Of a DNA stretch of 64,000 bases, positions 44,296 through 52,723 are shown piece by piece. This stretch comes from W1P20-047 sp045118335. GTDB lineage: Bacteria; Actinomycetota; Coriobacteriia; Coriobacteriales; Eggerthellaceae. The notes beneath the pieces were generated by a model, which saw only the letters and a list, made by a program, of their open reading frames with translations, ran no database searches and was not told where the DNA came from. The stretch covers positions 12,497 to 76,496 of the forward strand of contig JBGUXY010000038.1 in the NCBI GenBank assembly GCA_045118335.1. The letters are read 5' to 3'. Position 1 is the first letter of the stretch, and every line of letters starts with the position of its first letter. Both the position numbers and the translations under genes were made by a program.

Positions 44296-44925
44296 CTACT
44301 GGGCACCGTAACGCACGGTCTCGATGCTGGCGTCTGCCCATTCCTGCCATTCGGCAGTGGAGGGATGCAGGATGTAGACCGACGAGGGGCCGACATCGCC
44401 AATGCTGTTCAGCTGGTGGCAGTTCTCTTCGCCAGCTTCGGCAATCGCCTTGGAAGCGGCGCTTTCCGGATCGTCCAGGTCGCCGAAGATGAGGGCGCCG
44501 GTGCAGCAGTTCGCCACGCAGGCGGGAGTCCACTCATCGTGGTCGTCGCGGTCTTCCAGGCAAAGGGTGCACTTGTCCACCTTGTTGTCGGCGGCATTGT
44601 ACCAACGTACGCCGTAGGGGCAGCCCTGCTCGATGCAGGTCTTGCAACCGATGCAGGTCGGGACGTCGATGAGCACGACACCGGTTTCCTCGTCACGGTA
44701 GCTGGCGCCAGTGGGGCACACCTCGATGCAGCCCGGGTTCGCGCACTGCTGGCACTGCATGGGCAGCCAGTACATGCTCACGTCCGGGTAGGTGCCCATG
44801 GGGCCGATGGCGGCCACACGGCTGCGATAGACTCCCAGGGGAATGTCATGCCAGTGCTTGCATGCTGCGACGCATGAGTCGCAACCGCTGCAGCGGTCAA
44901 GGTCAATAACGAGACAGTTCTTCAT
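44296..44925 (-). CDS. 4Fe-4S ferredoxin-type electron-transfer subunit (DmsB-like)
   Basis: A 209-residue subunit with four Cys clusters: CSGCDSCVAAC, CQQCANPGCIEVC, CIGCKTCIEQGC and CTLCLEDRDDHDEWTPACVANC. This is the DmsB/NrfC layout for four [4Fe-4S] clusters. It has no signal peptide of its own and would cross the membrane with the Tat-signal-bearing catalytic subunit. Its ATG overlaps the TAA of the catalytic gene by one base (TAATG), so the subunits are made together. Confidence 0.95.
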   Translation of the reverse strand: MKNCLVIDLDRCSGCDSCVAACKHWHDIPLGVYRSRVAAIGPMGTYPDVSMYWLPMQCQQCANPGCIEVCPTGASYRDEETGVVLIDVPTCIGCKTCIEQGCPYGVRWYNAADNKVDKCTLCLEDRDDHDEWTPACVANCCTGALIFGDLDDPESAASKAIAEAGEENCHQLNSIGDVGPSSVYILHPSTAEWQEWADASIETVRYGAQ

Positions 44926-47831
44926 TAGAATACATCCTCCGTCCTAGCTTCGCTCTGCAGGGTGGGCATGAACGGCGCGAACTCTTCGGGCTCGACCCAA
45001 ACCTTCTCGGGCTTTTCGGCCTTCGCAAGCTTGACGGTGAAGCCACGGTTCGTGTAGGAGCCGTATACCTCGTTGAACGGGGCAGTGTTCTTGGTGAGCA
45101 CGTTGACGTTGCAGTGCTCCCAACCGCCGTCCTGTTCGCTCTGGCTCTCGTCGAAGCACTCGGGGTTCCAGAAGCGCTCCATCCACACCGTATTCGGGTT
45201 GATGGCCTCGGTGATCCAGGCACGCGCCCTCACGCTGCCACGACGGCTGGTGACCTCGACCCAGTCGAACTGCTCGACGCCGATTTCCGCTGCCGTCGCC
45301 GGGTTCATGCGGATCTCGCTGGTGGGATGCAGCTCGCGGCTGAACGGGGCATGGCGCATCGTGCCATGATGGAAGTACGGGACACGGCCGCTGGTGAGCA
45401 CGTAGGGATACTCGGGATCGTAGCCGTCGTAGCCCTCGACCGGGCTTTCTGCCGGCTCGATGGGAGCGCAGATGGGGCTGTAGTCGTCGCAAGCTTCCTG
45501 CGGCTTCGGATAGCAGAACGGGAAGCCATCGCGGCTCATGCGCAGCAGAATCTGCATGTAGGTTTCGATCTTGCGGCTCTCGGTGCCGAAACCAGCGGGC
45601 AGACCGTCGGAGATGATGGTCTCATGCTGGTTGTACTGGAAGTAATCGGGGGTGACGCACGGCACGAACTTGTCGACGTCGGCCTTCAGCTCATCCCAGC
45701 TCGAAGCGCCAAGGGTTTCCGCAACACCCTGCTTCACGTCCGCCTCGGTGGCAGAGCCCAGGAAACCAGGCTTCAGACCGGGCAAATCGCGGCCGAGCTT
45801 CTCGGCAACCTTGGGCAGAATCTGGCCAGCGGGGATGGAGTGGCTCACGGTCTCACCGATGTGGACGACCTCGTCCTCTAGCCACTGGGTATCAAGCTGG
45901 CACATGTTGACCATCGGCTCTTCCAGCCACTCGCGCAGCGGGAACATGATGTCGGCGGCTTCGTACTGGAACGACGTCATCATCGGATACTGCGTGATGA
46001 TGTAGTCGACTTCGGGGATAACCTCGAACCAGCTCTTCGCGTTGCCGAGCATGGCCAGCTTGTTACCGGACATGTCGAACCAAACGCGCGGCTTGTAGGG
46101 CTCGCCGGTGGCGATGGCTTCGCGCACCGTCGGAATGTGGCTGTGGCACCAAGCATACAGGCCCTTGTGGTCCTTCATACCCAGGCGATCATAGAGCAGC
46201 TGGTTGGCAAGCTCTTGCTGGCTGATGTCGCATGCGCACTCGGGATGGCCTTCGATTTCCTCGCCCTTGGCGCGGGCTTCGTTCTGGGCGTCGGACAGAC
46301 CGGAGACGGCACCGATGCCGTACATGGGGCTGAACATACCGCCGAAGCCGTTGTGGAAGGTGACCGGGCGGGTGCTTTCCGCGGTGTAGACACTGGCAGG
46401 ACCATACTGGGTCATGGTGCAGCCGGGCTTGTTGATGTAGCCCATGATCGAATCCAGGCCCATCAGGCCGCAAGGAATCTGGCTGGCAGACTCGGTCATG
46501 TCAAGCGCAACACCGTTGCAGATGCCGCCTGCGTGGCCTTCGGGGCCACCCTCGTCAGCATGTGCATACAGGCGAATGGCCTCTTCGATCTTGCCGGCGT
46601 CGAGCCAGCAGTCCTCTGCCGTAGCCTCGAGCGTCCAGGGTGCAGCAGCGTCGGCATAGATCTGGCCGGCGGTCTTGTAGGTCTTGCCTTCGAATTCGCC
46701 TTCCCAGAAGATCTCGGGGTCGACGGTGGCGTCCTCGGGAGCGCTGTACTCGAACGGCTTGACCTCGTTGGTCTTCAGGTCGAAGCACACATATGCCGGG
46801 GTGTCTTCGGGCGTGGACTGCTTGAAGTCCGGGAACAGGTCCTTGGCATAAACCGGCATCTTGGTGTCGGGATCGATCAGGAACGGCAGGTTCGTCCAGT
46901 ACTTCGTGAACGGCTCGTTGTAGAGCTTGTTCTCGAAAATGTAGTTGAACCAGCACAGGCACAGCTTCGTGTCGGTGCCAGGACGGATGGGCAGCCATAC
47001 GTCGGCCTTCACGGCGTCAGGGCTGAAGTTGGGGTCGACGACGATGGTCTTCACGCCCCAGCTGCGCAGCTCGGCCATGCCGCGGCCGGACTCTGCAGTC
47101 TCGGAAACGGAAGGCTGGGCAGCCCAGACGACGACAACTTCGGCCTTGTTGTCTTCCTGCGGACGGAAGATCTCCTGAACGGCGTTGTCGGCGATGGACT
47201 GGTCGTTGCCGCCATAGAACAGCTTGGACATGGACCAACGGGGCAGGTAGCACTGGGCGCAGCCAGGCTCGAACACGGTGGGGCTGCCAAGAGCCATTGG
47301 CAGGGTCATGGCCTCCATGAACGAGAACGCGCCACCGCCACCGACGCTGGCAAAGAACGAATACGGGCCGTACTGATCGATGGAATCGGCGATGTGCTGG
47401 GCAGCTTCGTCGATAGCCTCGTCCCAGGTGATCTGCTCCCATTCCATGCTGCCACGGTTCACATGGCGCATCGGGTGCAGCACACGACGCGGGCTGTACA
47501 TGGTGTGAACCTCGTTGAGGCCCTTGATGCACAGGGAGCCACGGGAAACCGGTGCCTCGGGATCGCCTTCCAGCTTCACGACCACGCCATCTTTCAAATA
47601 TGCGATAGCGGGACACATCTGGATGCAGCCGTGGCAGCTGGTGCGCACCTTCTCATCCCAATCGAGATGATTGCCAAACGTGCCCCCGCCGCCTTCTGGC
47701 GCAGCTTCTTCGCCGCCCTGGTCGTCAGACGACTCCATACAGCCGGCTAGCGTTGCGCCGATTGCCGCCGCGGTAGCGGTGAAGGCGGAAGCCTTCACGA
47801 AGCTGCGACGAGTCAAACTTGATTTCGGCAT
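44925..47831 (-). CDS. Molybdopterin oxidoreductase catalytic subunit (DMSO reductase family)
   Basis: A 968-residue enzyme. The N-terminus has a Tat signal (LTRRSFVKASAF) and a lipobox-like LAGC ending at Cys31. A [4Fe-4S] motif uses Cys66, Cys69, Cys73 and Cys101 (SCHGCIQMC ... SLCIKG). The molybdopterin domains follow (YGPYSFFASVGGGGAF, EPGCAQCYLPRWSMSKLFYGGND, VVVWAAQPS, VDPNFSPDA, and C-terminal YVLTSGRVPYFHHGTM). It reduces an external acceptor with electrons from the Fe-S and membrane subunits. The acceptor is unknown: related operons in Eggerthella act on DMSO-like compounds or on catechols (dehydroxylases). The tandem accessory gene lies 58 bases upstream and a membrane LuxR regulator is divergent. 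Confidence 0.94.
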   Translation of the reverse strand: MPKSSLTRRSFVKASAFTATAAAIGATLAGCMESSDDQGGEEAAPEGGGGTFGNHLDWDEKVRTSCHGCIQMCPAIAYLKDGVVVKLEGDPEAPVSRGSLCIKGLNEVHTMYSPRRVLHPMRHVNRGSMEWEQITWDEAIDEAAQHIADSIDQYGPYSFFASVGGGGAFSFMEAMTLPMALGSPTVFEPGCAQCYLPRWSMSKLFYGGNDQSIADNAVQEIFRPQEDNKAEVVVVWAAQPSVSETAESGRGMAELRSWGVKTIVVDPNFSPDAVKADVWLPIRPGTDTKLCLCWFNYIFENKLYNEPFTKYWTNLPFLIDPDTKMPVYAKDLFPDFKQSTPEDTPAYVCFDLKTNEVKPFEYSAPEDATVDPEIFWEGEFEGKTYKTAGQIYADAAAPWTLEATAEDCWLDAGKIEEAIRLYAHADEGGPEGHAGGICNGVALDMTESASQIPCGLMGLDSIMGYINKPGCTMTQYGPASVYTAESTRPVTFHNGFGGMFSPMYGIGAVSGLSDAQNEARAKGEEIEGHPECACDISQQELANQLLYDRLGMKDHKGLYAWCHSHIPTVREAIATGEPYKPRVWFDMSGNKLAMLGNAKSWFEVIPEVDYIITQYPMMTSFQYEAADIMFPLREWLEEPMVNMCQLDTQWLEDEVVHIGETVSHSIPAGQILPKVAEKLGRDLPGLKPGFLGSATEADVKQGVAETLGASSWDELKADVDKFVPCVTPDYFQYNQHETIISDGLPAGFGTESRKIETYMQILLRMSRDGFPFCYPKPQEACDDYSPICAPIEPAESPVEGYDGYDPEYPYVLTSGRVPYFHHGTMRHAPFSRELHPTSEIRMNPATAAEIGVEQFDWVEVTSRRGSVRARAWITEAINPNTVWMERFWNPECFDESQSEQDGGWEHCNVNVLTKNTAPFNEVYGSYTNRGFTVKLAKAEKPEKVWVEPEEFAPFMPTLQSEARTEDVF

Positions 47832-47889
47832 TTTTCCTTCTTCCTCTCTTTCCCCGGGTGGCGCAATTTAGCGCAACCCTTCTTTCTCA

Positions 47890-48660
47890 TTAAGCTTTCA
47901 AGTCCTTCAGATACTCCAATCCCTCCTCCGTGATCTGCCATTTCTTATTCCACACGAGAACGCCTGCACGCTCCAGCTTGTCCAAGAACACGCTGGGTTG
48001 CACCATCTCGATGCGTCCGTTGATGACCGTCTCCAGTGCGGGGCTGCCCTTCAGCAGCGACTCGATCTGCAGGTAAGGCCTTGGTTCCTCGGCGATGTAT
48101 TCGAGCAGCTGCACATACGTGTCACGCCGCGACGACTCCCAATCCAGCAGCGCCTCGAGTCGTTTGCGCGGAGCGCGCTCATCCACCAACCGCAGGCCCA
48201 AAGGAGTGCTCACGTAATTGAGGCTGAAGACCAGATCATCGATCTCGTCTTCGGTCTTGCCTTCCTTCATCTCGGGTGTGACCTGCTGGCCGTCTTCGGT
48301 GCGCTCGATAAGCTCCAAGCCGTAAGCTTGAACCAGGGTCTTGATCATGTAGTACTGGTTCATCGTGCAGCGCGGGAATTCCGGGAACGTTTCCATCTTC
48401 TGCTCGATGTCGCGAAGCTCGCGCTCCTGCGCGCAGTAGCGCAGCACTCGCAAGAACATTTCGCGGTTCAGGGGGTGATGCAAGACGCATGCATTGAGGG
48501 CTGCGTACTTCTCCTCTTCGGAAAGCTCTTTCGCGGGGGTCTCCTCGATTTCGGAGACATCGGTCGGCGCCGGCTTGGCCATGCCGTTGTCGGCCGCTTC
48601 TGCGTATTGTTTTGCAAGCTCTTCGTTGAGCTTGGCAAGGCGTTCGAAATCTTCCGCCAT
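47890..48660 (-). CDS. Conserved hypothetical protein heading the molybdenum reductase operon
   Basis: A 256-residue acidic, mostly helical protein without signal or membrane helix. The N-terminal part is Glu-rich (MAEDFERLAKLNEELAKQ). The C-terminal 80 residues look like a winged helix (PSVFLDKLERAGVLVWNKKWQITEEGLEYLKDL). I do not know its function. ATG 48660 follows GGGGAGG; ATG 48711 is an alternative with GGAG. Its place ahead of the catalytic gene suggests a regulatory or maturation role. Confidence 0.75.
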   Translation of the reverse strand: MAEDFERLAKLNEELAKQYAEAADNGMAKPAPTDVSEIEETPAKELSEEEKYAALNACVLHHPLNREMFLRVLRYCAQERELRDIEQKMETFPEFPRCTMNQYYMIKTLVQAYGLELIERTEDGQQVTPEMKEGKTEDEIDDLVFSLNYVSTPLGLRLVDERAPRKRLEALLDWESSRRDTYVQLLEYIAEEPRPYLQIESLLKGSPALETVINGRIEMVQPSVFLDKLERAGVLVWNKKWQITEEGLEYLKDLKA

Positions 48661-48966
48661 GTCTACCTCCCCATGCGCCGAAAAGCCGCTCAATGCGGCA
48701 GTGGCGCTCATTCGATTCTCCATCTCTGAGAGCATAGTCTAGCAGAGCACGGCAAAAATCCAGCCGCAATGTGCATGAGTGATAAGAATAAATGTTCCTA
48801 TTGCTTCACCCAAGCCGTGTGTGAGAAAAATAACCCATATCATCATGCCTGTTCAAGTGGATATTATTGCCAATCAATATGTTAGACTTTCCTTACTCTA
48901 TTAGTAACGCTATCATGGTGTCTAACGCATCGCCACCCTTGTGGCGATGCAAGGGGAGGAGACTGA
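48661..48966. promoter_or_regulatory. Divergent intergenic region between the reductase operon and luxR-like gene
   Basis: About 300 bases must hold both promoters. On the minus strand TATGCT near 48736-48741 is a possible -10. On the plus strand AT-rich sequence from 48860 to 48925 precedes the regulator. No strong palindrome was found. Confidence 0.45.
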
Positions 48967-50502
48967 GTGAAGGCATCGAACTTCGAGCGGAAGATGCTTT
49001 CTGCATTCCCGAGCCTGCCATTCATGGCTTTGGGACTGTGGCTGGCTTGGACCTACATCGCATTCGACAGCGGTTCGTGGATATCTTCCACCGACCTTGT
49101 GGGAATTCGCGTTGCGCAGATATACATCAGCGCCACTGCAGCCATGGCCGTGGTGCTCTTGGCGCTACAGGGAATCGCCCCGCGCGTGCAAGCCGCCTTT
49201 TCCACGCGCCTGTTCCCCATTGCCGGTGGCATCGTCTCGTCGATAGGCGCCCTCGTCATCATCTTGATCGGCCCATATATCCTAGGCGACTTGCTTCCCC
49301 GAACATATTCCCATTGCATCTTCATCGCTGGATGCATTGCGGCAGGTTTTGGAGGAGGAATCATCCTCGTAAAGATTGCCGATTCGTTCGGCACGCTGCT
49401 GCCGCGCAATGCCATCATCGAGCTTGCCAAGGCGATCTTGTTTGCCCTAGCGCTCTTCTTCACCACCAACGGCGTTACCGTTATCCCCATAGTCACCAAC
49501 GGACCTGGCGTTTTCCAGACAGTCATGTTCGTACTGCTGCCAATAGCAGCTGGTTTCCTTGGCGCGGTCGAGCCCAATAGCGGCGTGGGAGATGGCAATC
49601 ATTCTACGGATCGAACCCAACTGCCACCTGCATTCTGGCGCTTGACCATCGTCGTGGGAGTCTTGGCCTTTTCCGAATCCGTGGTGGAAGCTTACGCGAA
49701 TCTGGCGCTCCCGCTTTCCACCACCATGGCACTTTTCCCCTTCGTCCAGCTGTTTTTGGGAGTTGTGGCGGCAAGCTTCGTCATCTTGGCAGTCATGTAC
49801 GACTCAACCCATGCGAGTTTTGGGCGCATCGTGAACGGAATTATGGTCGTTGCAGTGCTGCTCATAGCCCTTGCTGCTTTTGCAGGAGCATATAACCCGC
49901 CGTTTTACCAACTGCTACCCTTTGCAATTCGGGTCTTTGACTTCGTCTATCTATGCATGCTGTTTTTTATCGTGTATCAGAGACGCATTTCGAGCTTGCT
50001 CGTTTTCGGCGCCTCGTATGGAGTGTTCTGCGCATGTTGCACGGCAGGATGGACAGTGGGAACGATCGCATTTCCCATAGTGCACGGAACCATGTACCTG
50101 TTCTTATCGAGCGCGACGCTTTCGCTGCTCACGCTGGCTGCCGCCTTCATGCTCTTTTCCGAAAAGCAATTCGACAGCCTCTTCGAGTCTAACGAGGATA
50201 CGCAGGCACCGCTTTCCAGCTTGCTCGACCGTCAGCTCAACCCACCCACGACTGCTATCGCATCGAGCCGCGGGCGCTTCAACATCGCACTCGACGTCGT
50301 GGCAGACGAGTTCGGTCTCACGAAACGCGAGAAGGACGTGCTACGCCAACTCGCCATGGGACATGAGGCCACGCGCATCGCCGAAGAGCTCGACATCAGT
50401 TGGAACACCGTGCGCACCCACACCCGCAACGTCTATTCCAAGCTGGGAGTCCATTCCCGCCAGGAAGTATCGGACGTGGTTGACTCCTACAAAGAACGAT
50501 AG
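48967..50502 (+). CDS. LuxR-family regulator with polytopic membrane N-terminal domain
   Basis: A 511-residue protein. Residues about 15-410 are hydrophobic with about 12 helices (for example LPFMALGLWLAWTYIAF, FAGAYNPPFYQLLPFAIRVFDFVYLCMLFF). The C-terminal 65 residues are a GerE/LuxR helix-turn-helix (LTKREKDVLRQLAMGHEATRIAEELDISWNTVRTHTRNVYSKL). This architecture is abundant in Eggerthellaceae, where such genes often lie next to reductase genes. It probably senses a substrate or redox state at the membrane and controls the divergent molybdenum reductase operon. The start is GTG with GGGGAGGA upstream. Confidence 0.92.
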   Translation: MKASNFERKMLSAFPSLPFMALGLWLAWTYIAFDSGSWISSTDLVGIRVAQIYISATAAMAVVLLALQGIAPRVQAAFSTRLFPIAGGIVSSIGALVIILIGPYILGDLLPRTYSHCIFIAGCIAAGFGGGIILVKIADSFGTLLPRNAIIELAKAILFALALFFTTNGVTVIPIVTNGPGVFQTVMFVLLPIAAGFLGAVEPNSGVGDGNHSTDRTQLPPAFWRLTIVVGVLAFSESVVEAYANLALPLSTTMALFPFVQLFLGVVAASFVILAVMYDSTHASFGRIVNGIMVVAVLLIALAAFAGAYNPPFYQLLPFAIRVFDFVYLCMLFFIVYQRRISSLLVFGASYGVFCACCTAGWTVGTIAFPIVHGTMYLFLSSATLSLLTLAAAFMLFSEKQFDSLFESNEDTQAPLSSLLDRQLNPPTTAIASSRGRFNIALDVVADEFGLTKREKDVLRQLAMGHEATRIAEELDISWNTVRTHTRNVYSKLGVHSRQEVSDVVDSYKER

Positions 50503-50707
50503 CGCTCCATCGACTCGACTATCAGGGTATCGAACCAAATAGCCCCATTTAGGAGCGTTGCCGATACTTTATGGCGAAGCGATTGTGAACCGAATGTGCT
50601 TTCCCCTCTAATAAACAGCGTTTCACCACGTCAACATAGACAAAAGGCTTTGATTTTATTAGCATCTTCTGGTTTCTGTTCGCAAAACATGAAGGGGGGT
50701 GCAGGGC

Positions 50708-52459
50708 ATGAGCATCGCAGGACAAGTTCGTCGATATCTGCGCAAGGCATTCGACGTTCGGCTGCGTCTGCGCAAGCTCGCCAAGACTCCCCCACTCGAA
50801 AGCCTTTCTGGATACGAGCTTTCAGACTTGCCTCGCGACATCATGGCAGGCCTGATCATCGCCGCGCTTTCCATCCCCATCGCCATGGGATACGCGCAGA
50901 TTGCAGGGCTGAGCCCAGTCTACGGTCTGTATGCCTCCATCGTGCCCGCAATCGTGTTCGCTCTTGTCACGAACACCCGCTCCATCGTCTTCGGCATGGA
51001 CAGCGCAGCCGTCGCCGTCACCGGCGGCGTTGTGATGCAGGCGGGAATCGCCTTGGGCAGCCCCGACGCCTTCGCCATCATGCCCATGCTCACGATACTC
51101 GTCGCAGCGTTCCTGTTGCTGTTCGCCCTCACGAACGCAGGCAAGCTCGTCCACTATGTGCCCGAACCAGTCATGAACGGCTTCATCTTGGGCATCTCCA
51201 TCGTCATCATCTCGCATCAGCTTCCTGGCCTGTTGGGAGTGAATTCGGTAAGCCTGTTCCATCTGCCAGCCCTGGTGACACAAGTCAACGTTCCCTCGCT
51301 CGTTCTTTCGATATTCGCCCTGAGCGCACTGTTCTTCATCGGCCGCTATGCACCCAAATTGCCTGGCGCTCTCATCGTGTTGGCGTTCGGACTCATGTTT
51401 TCGGCTGCATTCGGCTTGGGGTCCCAAAACGTGACCGTGCTCGGCAACATGCCCACCGGCATGCCCACTTTCACACTGCCCCATATCACGGGATTGGGAG
51501 CATTGTTCATGGTGACCGGTGCTTTTTCCATTGCCGTGACCGTGGCCATCGAGTCGCTGCTTACGCTCAACACGTTTTCCATGCAGGAAGGCGAACGCCC
51601 CCATGGCGACCGGGAGCTCGTATCTCTGGCGTTGGGCAACGTGGCTTCATCTGCAATCGGCTGCCCTCCCTGCAGCGCAAGCCTTTCTCGTACGGCTGCC
51701 GCTAAGAGCTCTGGCGGCGTCAGCCAGATAGCGAGTATCGTCAGCGCAATCACGATTACAGCGTTCGTGCTCTTCCTGGCCCGCTTCCTGCATAGCTTGC
51801 CGCAGCCCGTTCTGGCCTGCATCGTGGTTTACGCCATGGTGAAGGTCGTCGACTACAAAGCCTTGAAGCGTTACGCGCGCAACGTGCGAATCGAGCTGGC
51901 CGTCCTCTTGTTGGTGGCAGCCACGGTCATCGTTCGTGGTGCCGTGGCGGGCGTGGTCCTTGGCGTTGTCGTTTCACTCATTACCCACTTCTACCGCAGC
52001 CGCGCCACGAGTCATGTGAAGCTCATGGGCTTCGATTCGAATTCACCCGACATCGCGCCGCATATCCCCGACAACGTGCTCGTAAGCTACCTGCACGGAT
52101 TCCTGTCGTTCACCAACATCGATTCGACATTGGAAGCCATACGAGCTCGCGTCGACGAAAACATAGACACGGTCATTTTCGAGATATCGGATGTGACGAG
52201 CATCGACGCCACCGCGGCTGAAACCTTGCGCCGCTTCATTCGCACGCTCGCCGACCAGAACATCCACGTGCGCATCGTGCGCAGCCTGGCGCTGGCGAAC
52301 GACCACTACACGCGCTACGAGCTACGCCGCGTGATGAAGCGGGTACGCACCTACCCCACCGTGGAAGACGCCATCGAAGACGTCAACCGCATGAAACGCA
52401 AGCAGCTCCAAGTTATCCCGCTCGACGAAGACGACGAAAGCGAAGAAGACGAGTCCTAG
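50708..52459 (+). CDS. SulP-family anion transporter with STAS domain
   Basis: A 583-residue transporter. The membrane part (about 40-430) begins LPRDIMAGLIIAALSIPIAMGYAQIAGLSPVYGLYASI, the SulP signature. The C-terminal STAS domain (about 440-560) contains VIFEISDVTSIDATAAETLRRF, where the Ser/Thr region corresponds to the phosphorylation site of anti-sigma antagonists. The tail is very acidic. SulP proteins move sulfate, bicarbonate or dicarboxylates; the substrate is not determined. ATG 50708 has GGGGGG upstream; GTG 50699 is the alternative. It converges with the first acyl-CoA ligase gene across a long hairpin element. Confidence 0.93.
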   Translation: MSIAGQVRRYLRKAFDVRLRLRKLAKTPPLESLSGYELSDLPRDIMAGLIIAALSIPIAMGYAQIAGLSPVYGLYASIVPAIVFALVTNTRSIVFGMDSAAVAVTGGVVMQAGIALGSPDAFAIMPMLTILVAAFLLLFALTNAGKLVHYVPEPVMNGFILGISIVIISHQLPGLLGVNSVSLFHLPALVTQVNVPSLVLSIFALSALFFIGRYAPKLPGALIVLAFGLMFSAAFGLGSQNVTVLGNMPTGMPTFTLPHITGLGALFMVTGAFSIAVTVAIESLLTLNTFSMQEGERPHGDRELVSLALGNVASSAIGCPPCSASLSRTAAAKSSGGVSQIASIVSAITITAFVLFLARFLHSLPQPVLACIVVYAMVKVVDYKALKRYARNVRIELAVLLLVAATVIVRGAVAGVVLGVVVSLITHFYRSRATSHVKLMGFDSNSPDIAPHIPDNVLVSYLHGFLSFTNIDSTLEAIRARVDENIDTVIFEISDVTSIDATAAETLRRFIRTLADQNIHVRIVRSLALANDHYTRYELRRVMKRVRTYPTVEDAIEDVNRMKRKQLQVIPLDEDDESEEDES

Positions 52460-52476
52460 CTGTGTGGACATGCGTC

Positions 52477-52679
52477 GGGTGCCAGGTGCCAGGTGCCAGG
52501 GGGTGCCAGGGGGTGCCAGGGGGTGCCAGGTGCCAGGGGGGACACTCCAAACGTCTCACCGTCAGATTGCTGATTCACTCATGCTTTGCAAACCCGACGG
52601 TGAGACGTTTGGAGTGTCCCCCCTGGCACCTGGCACCCCCTGGCACCCCCTGGCACCTGGCACCTGGCACCTGGCACCC
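52477..52679. repeat. Long hairpin element with expanded GGTGCCAGG units, copy 2
   Basis: Arms 52477-52563 and 52596-52679 are inverted repeats around a 32-base loop. Each arm holds seven GGTGCCA or GGTGCCAGGG units followed by GGGGACACTCCAAACGTCTCACCGTC. The arms differ in one unit only (7 versus 10 bases). The element is homologous to 36596-36739 in the opposite orientation, including the loop. It lies between convergent genes and could terminate both. Confidence 0.92.
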
Positions 52680-52723
52680 CCCTGGACGTCTCGGTGCTTC
52701 TTGTGCTCTCTCGATGTCGTTCG

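Noticed and set aside
46137..47750. 537-codon plus-strand frame opposite the molybdopterin subunit
   Set aside because: Antisense shadow of the catalytic subunit; the translation shows no domain and the minus-strand gene has clear Fe-S and molybdopterin motifs.
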